Source: Lingula anatina
Taxonomy: Eukaryota; Brachiopoda; Lingulata; Lingulida; Lingulidae
Direction: 5' to 3'
Length of the DNA stretch: 64,000 nt
Assembly: GCF_001039355.2 (NCBI RefSeq)
Contig: NW_019775389.1
Span: 66,591-130,590 of the forward strand
Under the pieces are notes generated by a model. That model did no database searches, was not told the DNA's origin, and saw only the letters and a list, made by a program, of their open reading frames with translations. Made by a program: the position numbers and the translations under genes. This document shows, piece by piece, positions 38,943-51,690 of this stretch. Within the stretch, counting starts at the first letter, position 1, and the number at the start of each line of letters is the position of its first letter.

Positions 38943-41023
38943 TTGATGAACGGCAGCAGCAATGAATGTGACTAAAATGTTGGACTTGAAAACAGAAACT
39001 GCATCTATGAATTACAAGTCTTATTCAAATAAACCTTTAAATTGATTTTTACTTTGACATTTTGTGCGTCTACGCACAAGATCTCGAATTTCACCACACA
39101 CGCACATATAACCTACATGTATGTATGTAGTTTCATGCATTATCATCCCGTGTCTTTGCCACATTTACTATTAACGCCACTGCACACTACATACAGTGGG
39201 AAGGAGTCAATCGCTCAGAAAAATGATAGCTTATTTTATGTCACAAAACGTGTGTCAGGGGTACAGGAATAAAGAAATAATACGCTGGTCATTAAGTGTT
39301 CAACAAATTCTAAGATGTTTAAGCTTCCGCGTGAACTTCTTCCACCATGATGGTCATCCTGGTCATCCAGCCGGTATAGGTGCTGTGTCGCCCGGTGCCA
39401 GCGTTACACGTGCCGATGTTGAAGGAGACCAACACGTTTCCCGCGCTCAGGCCCTTGCACATTCCGCTTACTGAAAGATATGAATACATGTGGTGTAATA
39501 GAAATGCAGCACAAATAGTTCTATATTTTGGATTTTAAGTGAATATGCGTTGCACAGAAATTTAGTCAAACTTACCAAAACAGCATACTAAACTAAAACA
39601 GGCGAATAAATAGATAAATTAATCAACAGAATACAGTTCGGACGTACGTTTTCCAAAAACTTCATGTGTCGTTGTGTGTGTACGGGTGCGTCACAAATCT
39701 TCGTTAACGACCTTCTCTACAATATCTACCTGATGTCGGGATTCTTTTGTCCACTTCAGCATACTGATTACTGTTTTCGTGCCACTCTCCTTCGATTGTC
39801 TGAGGCTCGGAGCACAAGTTATTGTTAAACTTGAAGAACCACCGTGCACAGTACCCGCGAGACCTGTAGAAAAACATGAATAACGGTACTTACTCAATAT
39901 TTTCAAACTTTCGGGTACATAATTTTCTAAGCACAATTTGTGGTGCATTAACTGCATACAATAGAACTTAAGAGTAGCATGCTTTTTAATTTTGTTGCAA
40001 CCACCCAATATGAATGTTCTTAATTCAAGAAATAATGACTTAAAAAAGTATATGCACAAGGATATGCACCCCCCCCCCCCCCGAAAAAAATGGAGAAAAG
40101 ACTTTAATCATCTGACTTAACGTATCGACATTTTTGCTGTAGCCAATTCGAAAGAAGGTTTAAATGTGTTCGATTATGTGCCTAAGCTTACGAGGAGCCG
40201 GGATTTACATTATCAATTGTAATTTATCAAAAAAGGCAAAATTGTGGGTCCTTATTTCCTTCCTAAAAGAGGAAAGAATACACCAACTAACGTTGCAGGT
40301 CTAATCACACCGTTGAAGGTTACACGAAGGACGGAACTGCTACTCATCTTGATGTAGTAGAATCTCTGAAAAAAAAAAACAAATTTTACAAGATTTCAGT
40401 TCTTTACTCCATGTAGTTTAATATTAAAAAAGAAAAAAGTTTTACAAGACTTGATTTTATCCCTTCAAATTAACTGCATTATCAAATCCCAGAATGTTGT
40501 CCACGATGGAAAATGCAAATACATTAGGAAAGATTCAGAAAAGAACCTTTAAGGCAAACGCACCTTAATCTCTGCGTTATTATTGGTATTGTCCACGGCA
40601 TACCAGTTCCAGTGATGTACGTTGAACACAGGGTTGGTCAGCTTATACCCTTCGTTCAGTATCACTGTAATATATGGAAACATTTACGAATTGAAAATAC
40701 CCACCTCAACGAATTTCATGATTACTTTAGTGTGAAAATAATACCAAACAAATAGATTGACATTTGAAGGCTACCAAACCTCGAACCCAACGTAAAGCAC
40801 CAACAGGTATGATGTAGTGCGCAAGTGTTTATCAAAGCTTAAGTTTTGCTATAACATTACGTTGTTTATTATAAAATACTTATCACCTTTCAATTTACAT
40901 TGTTATTATATTAACAGCAACAAATGTGACACGTGTACAAACCCTGATTTTCCCGTCGTCCTAAACGGACCTCTTCCACGATAATGCGGGAGACAGAGTT
41001 AGAAAACCCAGTGTATGCGTTGT
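38520..41023. repeat. first copy of a 2.5-kb repeated block (probable unmerged contig overlap)
   Basis: This block, containing the last exon of transporter G and the last five CTHRC1-like exons, is repeated almost base for base at 41035-43560. The first copy ends at the n at 41024 in the middle of an exon, and the second starts right after it in the middle of a transporter intron. That is what two overlapping contigs placed end to end would give. Scattered SNPs and poly(C) length differences suggest two haplotypes. Confidence 0.8.
39319..41023 (-). CDS. CTHRC1-like gene alpha, second copy of exons 8 (partial) to 12
   Basis: Minus-strand exons 41023-40943 (exon 8, cut by the n), 40664-40564, 40365-40292, 39863-39730 and 39470-39319. 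They encode the third CTHRC1-like domain and end VEEVHAEA-stop. All frames are open. It differs from the other copy by a few residues, for example FKFNNNLCSEP here against FKSNNNLCSDP. This is most likely the same gene assembled twice; it should not be counted as a separate gene without long-read support. Confidence 0.75.
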
Positions 41024-41024
41024 N
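41024..41024. other. single n at a contig junction
   Basis: Left of it is CTHRC1-like exon 8 (minus strand). Right of it, after about ten bases, is intron 6 of a transporter (plus strand). The two sides cannot be contiguous in a normal gene. Confidence 0.85.
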
Positions 41025-41353
41025 TTGAATTGAATTGAAATCAAGAAAACACTTAATGTATTGACCATTATAACATGGTGTAATTTTCAAGGACAGGAAG
41101 TAGAAAAAAGTCTGTTCTTAGTATTGCACTAAAATTTATTGAAAACAGATATTTGTTTCCACCGTCATATGACAACCACTACTTTTTGTTTTATATTTTT
41201 TCCTATAATAAGAGCACTAAATAAATATATTTGACCACTGCTCCAGTAGTATCGTAACTATTATCAGTTCTGTACATGACTAAATCAGATTTGATGATAT
41301 CCCGACGTTATATTCTGGTATCATTATAATTTCTTACTCCTTTTTTTCTACAG

Positions 41354-41481
41354 GACATATCCGTGACGTCACAGGAAGCTACCACGCAGTGTTCCTGTCC
41401 ATTGCGTCATGTTTTGGCGTGTTCGTTTTGGCAACGTTTTTGCTCATATTCAACAAGAAGTGGAGATATTTGAAGTCATGA
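41354..41481 (+). pseudogene. stray exon 7 of MFS transporter G
   Basis: 128 bases identical in plan to exon 7 of copy G (GHIRDVTGSYHAVFLS to KKWRYLKS-stop), with its intron acceptor. No exons 1-6 precede it. It belongs to the second copy of the repeated block and is probably an assembly duplicate rather than a biological fragment. Confidence 0.75.
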
Positions 41482-41868
41482 TTGATGAACAGAAGTAGCA
41501 ATGAATGTGACTAAAATATTGGACTTGAAAACAGAAACTGCATCTAAGAATTACATATCTTATTCAAATAAACCTTTTAATTGATTTTTACTTTGACATT
41601 CCCACCCACCGGGTTTTGTGCGTCTACGCATAAGATCTCGTATTTCACCACACACGAACATATATCCTACATGTATGTAGTTTTATGCATTATCATCCCA
41701 TGTCTTTGACACATTTACTATTAACGCCAGTGCACACTACAAACAGTGGGAAGGAGTCAATCGCTCAGAAAAATGATAGCTTATTTTATGTCACAAAACG
41801 TGTGTCAGGGGTACAGGAATAAAGAAATAATACGCTGGTCATTAAGTGTTCAACAAATCCTAAGATGT

Positions 41869-44800
41869 TTAAGCTTCCGCGTGAACTTCTTCCACCATGA
41901 TGGTCATCCTGGTCATCCAGCCGGTATAGGTGCTGTGTCGCCCGGTGCCAGCGTTACACGTGCCGATGTTGAAGGAGACCAACACGTTTCCCGCGCTCAG
42001 GCCCTTGCACATTCCGCTAACTGAAAGATATGAATAGATGTGGTGTAATAGAAATGCAGCACAAATAGTTCTATATTTTGGATTTTAAGTGAATATGCGT
42101 TGCACAGAAATTTAGACAAACTTACCCAAAAAGCATACAACTTAAATAGGCGGATAAAAAGATAAAATAATCAACAAAATACAGGCGGAACGTAAGTTTC
42201 CTAAAATTTCATGTGCCGATGTATTGTTACGGGTGCGTCACAAATCTTCGTTAACGACCTTCTCTACAATATCTACCTGATGTCGGGATTCTTTTGTCCA
42301 CTTCAGCATACTGATTACTGTTTTCGTGCCACTCTCCTTCGATTGTCTGAGGGTCGGAGCACAAGTTATTGTTAGACTTGAAGAACCACCGTGCACAGTA
42401 CCCGCGAGACCTGTAGAAAAACATGAATAACGGTACTTACTCAATATTTTCAAACTTTCGGGTACATAATTTTCTAAGCACAATTTGTGGTGCATTAACT
42501 GCATACAATAGAACTTAAGAGTAGCATGCTTTTTAATTTTGTTGCAACCACCCAATATGAATGTTCTTAATTCAAGAAATAATGACTTTAAAAAGTATAT
42601 GCACAAGGATATGCACCCCCCCCCCCCCCCGAAAAAAATGGAGAAAAGACTTTAATCATCTGACTTAACGTATCGACATTTTTGCTGTAGCCAATTCGAA
42701 AGAAGGTTTAAATGTGTTCGATTATGTGCCTAAGCTTACGAGGAACCGGGATTTACATTATCAATTGTAATTTATCAAAAAAGGCAAAATTGTGGGTCCT
42801 TATTTCCTTCCTAAAAGAGGAAAGAATACACCAACTAACGTTGCAGGTCTAATCACACCGTTGAAGGTTACACGAAGGACGGAACTGCTACTCATCTTGA
42901 TGTAGTAGAATCTCTGAAAAAAAACAAATTTTACAAGATTTCAGTTCTTTACTCCATGTAGTTTAATATTAAAAAAGAAACAAGTTTTACAAGACTTGAT
43001 TTTATCCCTTCAAATTAACTGCATTATCAAATCCCAGAATGTTGTCCACGATGGAAAATGCAAATACAATAGGAAAGATTCAGAAAAGAACCTTTAAGGC
43101 AAACGCACCTTAATCTCTGCGTTATTATTGGTATTGTCCACGGCATACCAGTTCCAGTGATGTACGTTGAACACAGGGTTGGTCAGCTTATACCCTTCGT
43201 TCAGTATCACTGCAATATATGGAAACATTTACGAATTGAAAATACCCACCTCAACGAATTTCATGATTACTTTAGTGTGAAAATAATACCAAACAAATAG
43301 ATTGACATTTGAAGGCTACCAAACCTCGAACCCAACGTAAAGCACCAACAGGTATGATGCAGTGCGCAAGTGTTTATCAAAGCTTAAGTTTTGCTATAAC
43401 ATTACGTTGTTTATTATAAAATACTTATCACCTTTCAATTTACATTGTTATTATATTAACAGCAACAAATGTGACACGTGTACAAACCCTGATTTTCCCG
43501 TCGTCCTAAACGGACCTCTTCCACGATAATGCGGGAGACAGAGTTAGAAAACCCAGTGTATGCGTCATAGTTCGAGAAGGAGCCGGTGGGACAAGCTCCA
43601 ACATTAAACTGAATAGTGTAATGTCCTTTCCCCAAACCCTCGCAAATACCTTCAACTAAAATACGCAAGTTTAAAAGAAAACATTTATATAAATATATAG
43701 TAAAGTCAATTGGTCCAACCTGGTCCAACCTGGTACAAAACAATAATTAATCAATATCAAATTAAAAACTTTTCTGATTTCAAGTTTGAGAATGGTGTAC
43801 GTGTATTTTACTGTTTACGCCCTCTAGATAAATTAAATTAAAATGAGATAAATTATCTCTGTTTAGTTCTAAATTTAACAATTCCTTCAGAGTGAATTCA
43901 TACTAGTATTTCAAGGTCATATTTCACTCTACGTTAATCAATGCTAACGCTCATTGAAAAAGGCCATTTTATCATTATGTGTTAAAAGAACCTAAATTGT
44001 CGTTAAAGGCACTGGACATTTATGAGACATTTAGTTAATGAGCTTTTATATTTATAAAGAAAACTAAAGAGTATTTCATTTATTTGGATCCAACATTCTT
44101 TTGAAACACATGAAGAGCTTTAACGGAAACGATTCAATACAAATGAAAATGGTGAAAGTTAGAATTTAATTATATTTTTATTAATGCTGACAATATTAAT
44201 TAATTGTTTATCAGTCCATATGCAGATTTACGTGTGTTAGACTGTGTTGAGAGTAGGATGTATCTTACTAGCAGGATCGATCTATATTAGCAGTGATTCT
44301 CGCTAAGGCTCAGTCAATGTAAACACCTTAATAGTCTGGCACGCCCCTCGTAATACGCCCCACGCGCCTCGTATTTGAGTTAAGCCGGGAATACTTTGTG
44401 ATCCATGATGATGTTCATGTTGCTTTGCGAGGGGGAAGTGCCAGACAATTTAGCTAATGACATTGACTGCGCCGAAGCGAGAATAACCGCTAAGATAGAT
44501 CGATCCTGCTAGAACAATAACTTCTATTCTATTCAGCCATAGAGTGCGTGCGCATTTAAACTCACTTGATCGTGTCATGTACTGATAGGACGCGTCGTGA
44601 CCGTGCATAAACCCTACTGCACCATCGAGTGGAAAGGGAGAGGTGCACTCCACTCCGTTGAAAGTAAAGAACCACCGGCGGCAGTAATTTCCCTGATAGC
44701 CTCTTAGTACCCCAAACCACTTTACTCGGAGTGCGCTGTCTGCGGCGACTTTTTCGTAGGAGACATCCTTAAAAATTAAAATAGCTCTTTATATCTGTTG

Positions 44801-45009
44801 AAATAGATTCATCAGTTTTGTAATATTCATAGGTAATCCTCGGTCAATGACAACATTGCACATAGAAGGCAATGTCAGATTGACTCAAAAAGTATTTGTG
44901 AGTACATGTATAAAAATATTCGTTTGTGACAAAAACATTTACTAAGAAGACACTTGATTTTTGTCGAGTCTGCATGTTTTTGAGCATTTCTTTGTAGTGG
45001 TATGTATGA

Positions 45010-45066
<57 letters not shown>

Positions 45067-48000
45067 TTACCAACCCAGGTATTACGCCATTATCCAGCCC
45101 ATTCGTGAAACTCGGGAACACGTATTGTTTGACGTTGAACAGACTTAGAAGTGCGCAGGGAGCTGAGAGGATAAGACAAACCTCTTTTTCAGAAGTGAAA
45201 CAAATGTCTAAACTATATCAAGTAAAAATTGTACTATATAAAGCTCATCGTTATGAGAAAACTAACTGTTCTTTGCTTAGAATGGCATACGCATACCAGT
45301 AAGTTTGGTAAGAAGTACTAATATAAAACATCACCAAGTGCAGGCCGGATGAAGTGTATTGGATGAACTTCCAGCGAGAAAGAATTAAAAAGACTGATAT
45401 ACCTTGGACGGGTCTGGTGTCCACTTCCTCCACTAAAATCCTATTGGCTGTGTCCCAGCCTATTTTTGCACCGCTAACACTATGACCCGGTACACTGCCC
45501 GTAAACATGGCAATGTTTATACTTCCGGCCGCCAAACCCTCGCAGATACCTTCAACTAGAATGTGAAAAAATTGTCGGCAAACAGTAAAAAGGTCGGGTT
45601 GTTTTCCGATGGTGAAAATTTTATCTAATTCATCTATATATTTATTCATTCATTTATATATTTTACTTAACTGAAACAAAGTGACCAGGCTCAAAGATCC
45701 TTAAGAAAACTTTTTCACACTGATTCTAGCTGAGATTATCTTAATTTTATATTGTAATATATACCTAAAACTAAGGGTGTGGCTTGACTTTCGTATATAG
45801 TCATTCTCCACACATCTGGGATATTTTGACTTTGCTTCAAACAAATCCCAGCAGCGCTTCAGCGACGTTGCTCTCAGCCTGTGTCAAAATAACATTATAA
45901 CTATAACAGCGATAATAGGACAAGTGTACTTACATTCATCATGTTTCCTTTGGTTTCTCTGGTTGCCTGTGTTTTTGCCGACGTATTCAATGGTGGCAGG
46001 ATTTGAGCATTCTTGCCCGTTGAACTTAAAGTAAAATCGTGCTGCGTAATTGTTAACGTTCGCACTAACCCTCAAATTCCCGGCAAATCGCACACGGAGT
46101 CCGGTAAAGTCGTATAGCTTGGTGTATGTGACCCCCTGAAAGAAGGATACCGTTGAAGCTTCTACGTGCTTTTGAGCAAGGATCTTAAACGGGAGCTAGT
46201 GCCTAAAGTCAAAGGGTCCCGCTTTTCATACCAATAAAAGATAAAGTTTTGTGATTGATAACCATTACATACATTTTATCATTTTACTCATTTATAATCA
46301 AAAATATGAATCGCATGATTCATGAAGCAAACATTCACATTTTAAATCGAAATACTTCGGTTAGAACATATAAGAACCACCTTCTGTAACTCACCCAGGT
46401 TTCCCCGCTAGATCTAGAGTCTGACCAGCCGCTCCTGGAATACTGCCTGAGATTGGTGACCCCCAAGTTATCACAGCCTCCTAAGATATAATAATAATAA
46501 TAATAAAATGAACTACCCTCTTAATAATATATATCATGCAATAGTAAGGAATATTTACAGGTGAATGTTAATTTTCAAGATTTACCACTTCTACAAGCAA
46601 GCGTCTACCTACGCGTTGTATTGTCCAAGTAGACAGTGCACTTGTTGCTGTTGGCCGAGTACTGTGCAGTTTGACATCTGTAGGCATTGCGGAGACACTG
46701 ACGCTGGCAGTTACCAAAGCTTGTCGAATTCACCTGGTAAGATAAGGAATTAAGTAATAAAACCTATTGTATATTTGTAAGTAATAAGATGCATTGACCA
46801 AAACTGCTTAAAATCAGTCAACCAAACAGACAAAGAGACAATTTATGGTCAATTTATGGTCTCGTATTTTTGGTCCAACAGAAGGACACATAGAGCGAAT
46901 GTCGATGAATGAGACTATTGTACAAAGGTAGTAAAATCCGACAGTAGAAAGCTTTAAAATACGCGCCTATTTGAAATATGGACAATGGACTTTGATACAA
47001 AGTGTGAACTTCCCCTTCCAAATTTTCTTCATTGGTTTTCTGCATTGGTTAAATAGAATATAGAATAGTTGAGGTTACATCAGTGATACAAGAAGCTGAC
47101 TCAATTTACAAAAAAAAAAAAAAAATGACTAAATGGCCAGCTCGGCTTGTTCGATCANAAACATGTACAGAACCACCTCTTCCAGCTATTGTTTCCTGGA
47201 TATTTTCAGTTAACAGCCTCCCCCCAGGGAGCCTACGCACTCTCGTAGCTGGAGGAGGTGGTTCTGTACAAGTTTTGGGGTGCCATTTGCAGCAATGGCA
47301 TTTGCCCATTGGTTCCTCTGGATGAAAACCTTAACGCTGCCAGATACAGAGACATTCTCCAGGAGAACCTGGAGCCATTCGCAAGAGGGATATACAGAGA
47401 CAATTTTAGATTGCTACCTGACAATGCAACTCAACACACAGCCCGCTTAATTGCAGACTTTATCCGACAAAACAACATTCAGCTGATGCCACAGCCAGCA
47501 AGAAGCCCAGATGCAAACCCAATTGAGCACATGTGGGACAAACTTGGTCGTGCTGTTCAGAGGAGAAACCCTCCCCCTGCAAATCTAGATGAATAGCGAG
47601 ATGCCCTTTAATATGAATGGACCAGAATTCCCCTCCAAAGAGCTGTTACTCTAGTTCACAGTATGCCACGCCGTTTGGCGGCCATTATCCAAGCTCGGAG
47701 TGGGCATACCCGCTATTGAGATTAATAATGAACTCTGAAGATGTCTCTTGACAATTTCCCCTAATTTCATATTAATTGTCAATCACAGTATAAATTTATG
47801 TTTAATTTTTCACTTGGTACTGTTATGTAAAAAAGTACTCTTTTTGTGGGCATGAGAAAAAAAAACCTAAATAAATTAACGCTTTTTTTCACATTTGCAT
47901 TAGTTGTCTCTCCTTGACTTAACCAATCCTCCAGCTTCACATATTTAACAATATAAACAGTTTTAATTTGGTACTATCAATAATAATGAAAGAAACAGGG

Positions 48001-49135
48001 CGATATGCATCCCAAAATTTCCGTGTACCAACCATTTTGGGCAAGAGTGTACCTTGGACGGGTCTGGTGTCCACTTCCTCCACTAAAATCCTATTGGCTG
48101 TGTCCCAGCCTATTTTTGCACCGCTAACACTATGACCCGGTACACTGCCCGTAAACATGGCAATGTTTATACTTCCGGCCGCCAAACCCTCGCAGATACC
48201 TTCAACTAGAATGTGAAAAAATTGTCGGCAAACAGTAAAAAGGTCGGGTTGTTTTCCGATGGTGAAAATTTTATCTAATTCATCTATATATTTATTCATT
48301 CATTTATATATTTTACTTAACTGAAACAAAGTGACCAGGCTCAAAGATCCTTAAGAAAACTTTTTCACACTGATTCTAGCTGAGATTATCTTAATTTTAT
48401 ATTGTAATATATACCTTAAACTAAGGGTGTGGCTTGACTTTCGTATATAGTCATTCTCCACACATCTGGGATATTTTGACTTTGCTTCAAACAAATCCCA
48501 GCAGCGCTTCAGCGACGTTGCTCTCAGCCTGTGTCAAAATAACATTATAACTATAACAGCGATAATAGGACAAGTGTACTTACATTCATCATGTTTCCTT
48601 TGGTTTCTCTGGTTGCCTGTGTTTTTGCCAACGTATTCAATGGTGGCAGGATTTGAGCATTCTTGCCCGTTGAACTTAAAGTAAAATCGTGCTGCGTAAT
48701 TGTTAACGTTCGCACTAACCCTCAAATTCCCGGCAAATCGCACACGGAGTCCGGTAAAGTCGTATAGCTTGGTGTATGTGACCCCCTGAAAGAAGGCAAC
48801 CGTTGAAGCTTCTACGTGCTTTTGAGCAAGGATCTTAAACGGGAGCTAGTGCCTAAAGTCAAAGGGTCCCGCTTTTCATACCAATAAAAGATAAAGTTTT
48901 GTGATTGATAACCATTACATACATTTTATCATTTTACTGATTTATAATCAAAAATATGAATCGCATGATTCATGAAGCAAACATTCACATTTTAAATCGA
49001 AATACTTCGGTTAGAACATATAAGAACCACCTTCTGTAACTCACCCAGGTTTCCCCGCTAGATCAAGAGTCTGACCAGCCGCTCCTGGAATACTGCCTGA
49101 GATTGGTGACCCCCAAGTTATCACAGCCTCCTAAG

Positions 49136-49185
<50 letters not shown>

Positions 49186-50988
49186 TGAACTACCCTCTTA
49201 ATAATATATATCATGCAATAGTAAGGAATATTTACAGGTGAATGTTAATTTTCAAGATTTACCACTTCTACAAGCAAGCGTCTACCTACGCGTTGTATTG
49301 TCCAAGTAGACAGTGCACTTGTTGCTGTTGGCCGAGTACTGTGCAGTTTGACATCTGTAGGCATTGCGGAGACACTGACGCTGGCAGTTACCAAAGCTTG
49401 TCGAATTCACCTGGTAAGATAAGGAATTAAGTAATAAAACGTATTGTATATTTGTAAGTAATAAGATGCATTGACCAAAACTGCTTAAAATCAGTCAACC
49501 AAACAGACAAAGAGACAATTTATGGTCAATTTATGGTCTCGTATTTTTTGTCCAACAGAAGGACACATAGAGCGAATGTCGATGAATGAGACTATTGTAC
49601 AAAGGTAGTAAAATTCGACAGTAGAAAGCTTTAAAATACGCGCCTATTTGAAATATGGACAATGGACTTTGATACAAAGTGTGAACTTCCCCTTCCAAAT
49701 TTTCTTCATTGGTTTTCTGCATTGGTTAAATAGAATATAGAATAGTTGAGGTTACATCAGTGATACAAGAAGCTGACTCAATTTACAAAAAAAAAAAAAA
49801 AATGACTAAATGGCCAGCTCGGCTTGTTCGATCAATGACCACAGAACTGTGACGTCACTATAAAAACTGTTGATTAGATTGTTTTTGTACGGGATATAAC
49901 CGTCAAAATAAATTTCTCTCGGAAAGAAACAATTTCCATAACTCACGAATCTTTGCTCTACCACTCCCTACCTGTACTTGGATTTGATGTCTTTTTCCAT
50001 TTTAGTTTTATAATTTAGTACTAAAATACTGCATTTCGGAAGGAACTTACGACGTTACTGTACAATTCAAGATCTTCGTAAAAATATCGGAATGACAGAC
50101 AAGCTTAAATTTATGATGAAAAAATATACATTTTAGATATATACAAGGTGAGATATACATTATAAGACTATGAAGCTGACTTTGAAATGAAAGTAAAATG
50201 TAAAATCAGTTGGAATATGCTCTTAAAAAAATGTTTTGAGATAATTTAAACCGCATCAGTGCCAGATTCAGTTCTCACGTTTTGAGGCATCTGACCCCAT
50301 AAAATCACTCAACCTTCGCCGCTTGATGGAAGCACGTCTAACAATCTAACAAATACCTGATGACCAATTCAAAGTAAAAAACTGGAAACAGTAGATAATA
50401 ATTGTCAATTGCAGTTTGTTAAATATGTCCTAGGTTTACAGTCAGCTTTTCAGCTCCAGACGAACTATTGATGTATCCTCTGATTTACGTAAGTGAACTG
50501 CCGACATCAGGACAAGGGGAACCATGCTTCTATTATTTAATTTCGATAATCAGATATACTACACTAATTGCTACAAAGCGAATACAGAACCAACAACAGA
50601 GGTTGACCAAGGATAGGTATTCAATATCTTAACAATTGCACCATAGAAAACATGTTGTATTGACGAAAAAGCTTAGTGGTAATGGAATATTTAACTTGCC
50701 TCAGGTGGTGAAAGTAATCAATATTTATATAAAAGTTTTTTTGAAGCTGGTTATTTCAAATCAGTCAAAAGCCATCCCACAGAGCTAAAAATCTTACCTG
50801 ACAAATGACGTTATCTTCAATATTGGAGGCAGAGCAGCTGTCATTGTTAAAGCCGGCCAGATCCACTGGTCCTATGAACTTAGCAAACTCTTCCATCTCG
50901 TGAGTTGTTGCATACTCGATGTTGGCGTGTGTCACTAAGGGAAGCAACAGTGCCAAGGAAATCTTAAGCACACTGTCCATGTTATATT
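41869..50988 (-). CDS. secreted PAN-like plus triple CTHRC1-like domain protein, gene alpha
   Basis: Coding exons: 50980-50798, then 46733-46613, 46480-46395, 46135-45934, 45555-45403 (a second set lies at 48053-49410), then 45162-45071, 44767-44566, 43655-43488, 43209-43109, 42913-42840, 42410-42277, 42020-41869. Phases join to 555 residues. Exon 1 gives a signal peptide (MDSVLKISLALLLPLVTHA). Exons 1-2 form a Cys-rich segment (SFGNCQRQCLRNAYRC...KCTVYL) like a PAN/Apple domain. Then come three CTHRC1-like domains: exons 3-5, 6-8 and 9-12. Landmarks are ALRVKWFG, CRRWFFTFNGVEC, VEGICEGL, VGAC and SRIIVEEV. Known: human CTHRC1 has one such domain after a short collagen stretch and is a secreted matrix and Wnt-pathway modulator; no Gly-X-Y is seen here. 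It probably forms an extracellular oligomer. The model crosses a contig join at 47158. Confidence 0.8.
44268..44512. repeat. MITE in the intron after exon 7 of gene alpha
   Basis: CTAGCAGGATCGATCTAT at the left end is matched by ATAGATCGATCCTGCTAG at the right end, and pairing continues inward with CTCGCTAAGGC against GCCGAAGCGAG and TCTGGCAC against GTGCCAGA. A 245-base hairpin element without coding capacity. Confidence 0.85.
45010..45063. repeat. (GT)n(GA)n microsatellite
   Basis: A compound dinucleotide repeat beside the donor of exon 6 of gene alpha. Gene beta has a shorter (GA)n at the equivalent place (57332-57350). Confidence 0.95.
47158..47158. other. single n at a contig junction
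   Basis: 45400-47157 reappears at 48050-49836, up to the same phrase GGCTTGTTCGATCA that stops at the n here. The contig on the right begins inside a Tc1-like transposon. Confidence 0.8.
47163..47725 (+). mobile_element. Tc1/mariner-type transposase relic
   Basis: The frame 47258-47596 encodes WGAICSNGICPLV, then FRLLPDNATQHTARL and ARSPDANPIEHMWDKLGRAV, then a stop. Beyond it the reading continues as EWTRIPLQRAVTLVHSMPRR and IIQARSGHTRY. Known: DNAxxHxA and the WPxxSPDLNPIExxWD motif hold the last two acidic residues of the Tc1 DDE catalytic core, and the final motif is the usual C-terminus. The N-terminal DNA-binding half is missing. The left 23 bases (47163-47185) are an inverted copy of 47249-47271, suggesting a foldback at the contig end. 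Confidence 0.8.
48053..49410 (-). pseudogene. second set of gene alpha exons 2-5, with a premature stop
   Basis: Exons 49410-49290, 49130-49045, 48785-48584 and 48205-48053 are nearly identical to 46733-45403. One base change in exon 3 turns the Arg codon of SDSRSSG into TGA (near 49074). The (AAT)n tract in the adjacent intron is much longer (49139-49183 against 46489-46506). This set is contiguous with exon 1 of gene alpha (50980). It could be a second haplotype carrying a null allele, a sequencing error, or a third paralogue cut by the assembly. Confidence 0.7.
49139..49183. repeat. (AAT)n microsatellite, long allele
   Basis: About fifteen units, against about five at the matching position 46489-46506. 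Confidence 0.95.
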
Positions 50989-51599
50989 CTATAATAATAT
51001 AAAGAAATCAAAAATGGATAAATGGCTATATAAACTAAATTAAACATTTTTTCACTATCTGCACTTGCATGAATAAATGGATTGATAAATGGGAGGATAA
51101 ATACAGTGTACATGTAGATAGATTTATAAAGGAAGAAATAGATAGAGCAAAAAACAAATGATTATTTTCATGAAAAATCTGTAAATTCGAAAATACAAAA
51201 AACAAGTCAACTAATGAGTAAACGAGTATTTTAATATGTTAGTGCTGGTACCTATATGTAAAAGTCACTGATTGAAAAAATATGTTTGCGGTGTCGGACT
51301 ATTAACAAAAAAACATAACGTTCGTAAATCACAGTATTTCAGTTACTTCATCTCCTTAACCAGGCAAAAATGAAAACAGTAGAGTATATATATATATTTC
51401 GGAAAACCTAAAATGTAATACTTACAATTTAAGCATTCAGAAAACAACTGATAACCGAGTAATTGTATGTTGATGGAAGCGAATTGCGCACCAAAAGCAT
51501 TTTCAACTAATGTTTACCACCACTCATTTGATTCGTTTATTATTTGAAAAGTGATAATTCTTGCATATACACTACTAGTACCATTGAACAGTTACTTAC

Positions 51600-51690
51600 C
51601 TTGAAATACAAAAGCAACCCTTTTTTCAACCAAACGCTTCTCCCTCCTGGGCCGTGTCCGCTGCTGTTATGAAAGGATTTCCAAGTTGCC
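51600..51690 (-). other. non-coding 5' exon of gene alpha
   Basis: It ends in CAAG followed by the donor GTAAGTAAC. The same donor and a similar sequence lie upstream of gene beta (63430). The acceptor that follows is at 50989, eight bases before the start codon. The 5' end is estimated from the conserved promoter, not seen directly. Confidence 0.6.

Noticed and set aside
39319-41023. A third CTHRC1-like gene
   Set aside because: The exons are nearly identical to 41869-43560 and end at an n inside an exon. An assembly duplicate explains this better than a new gene.
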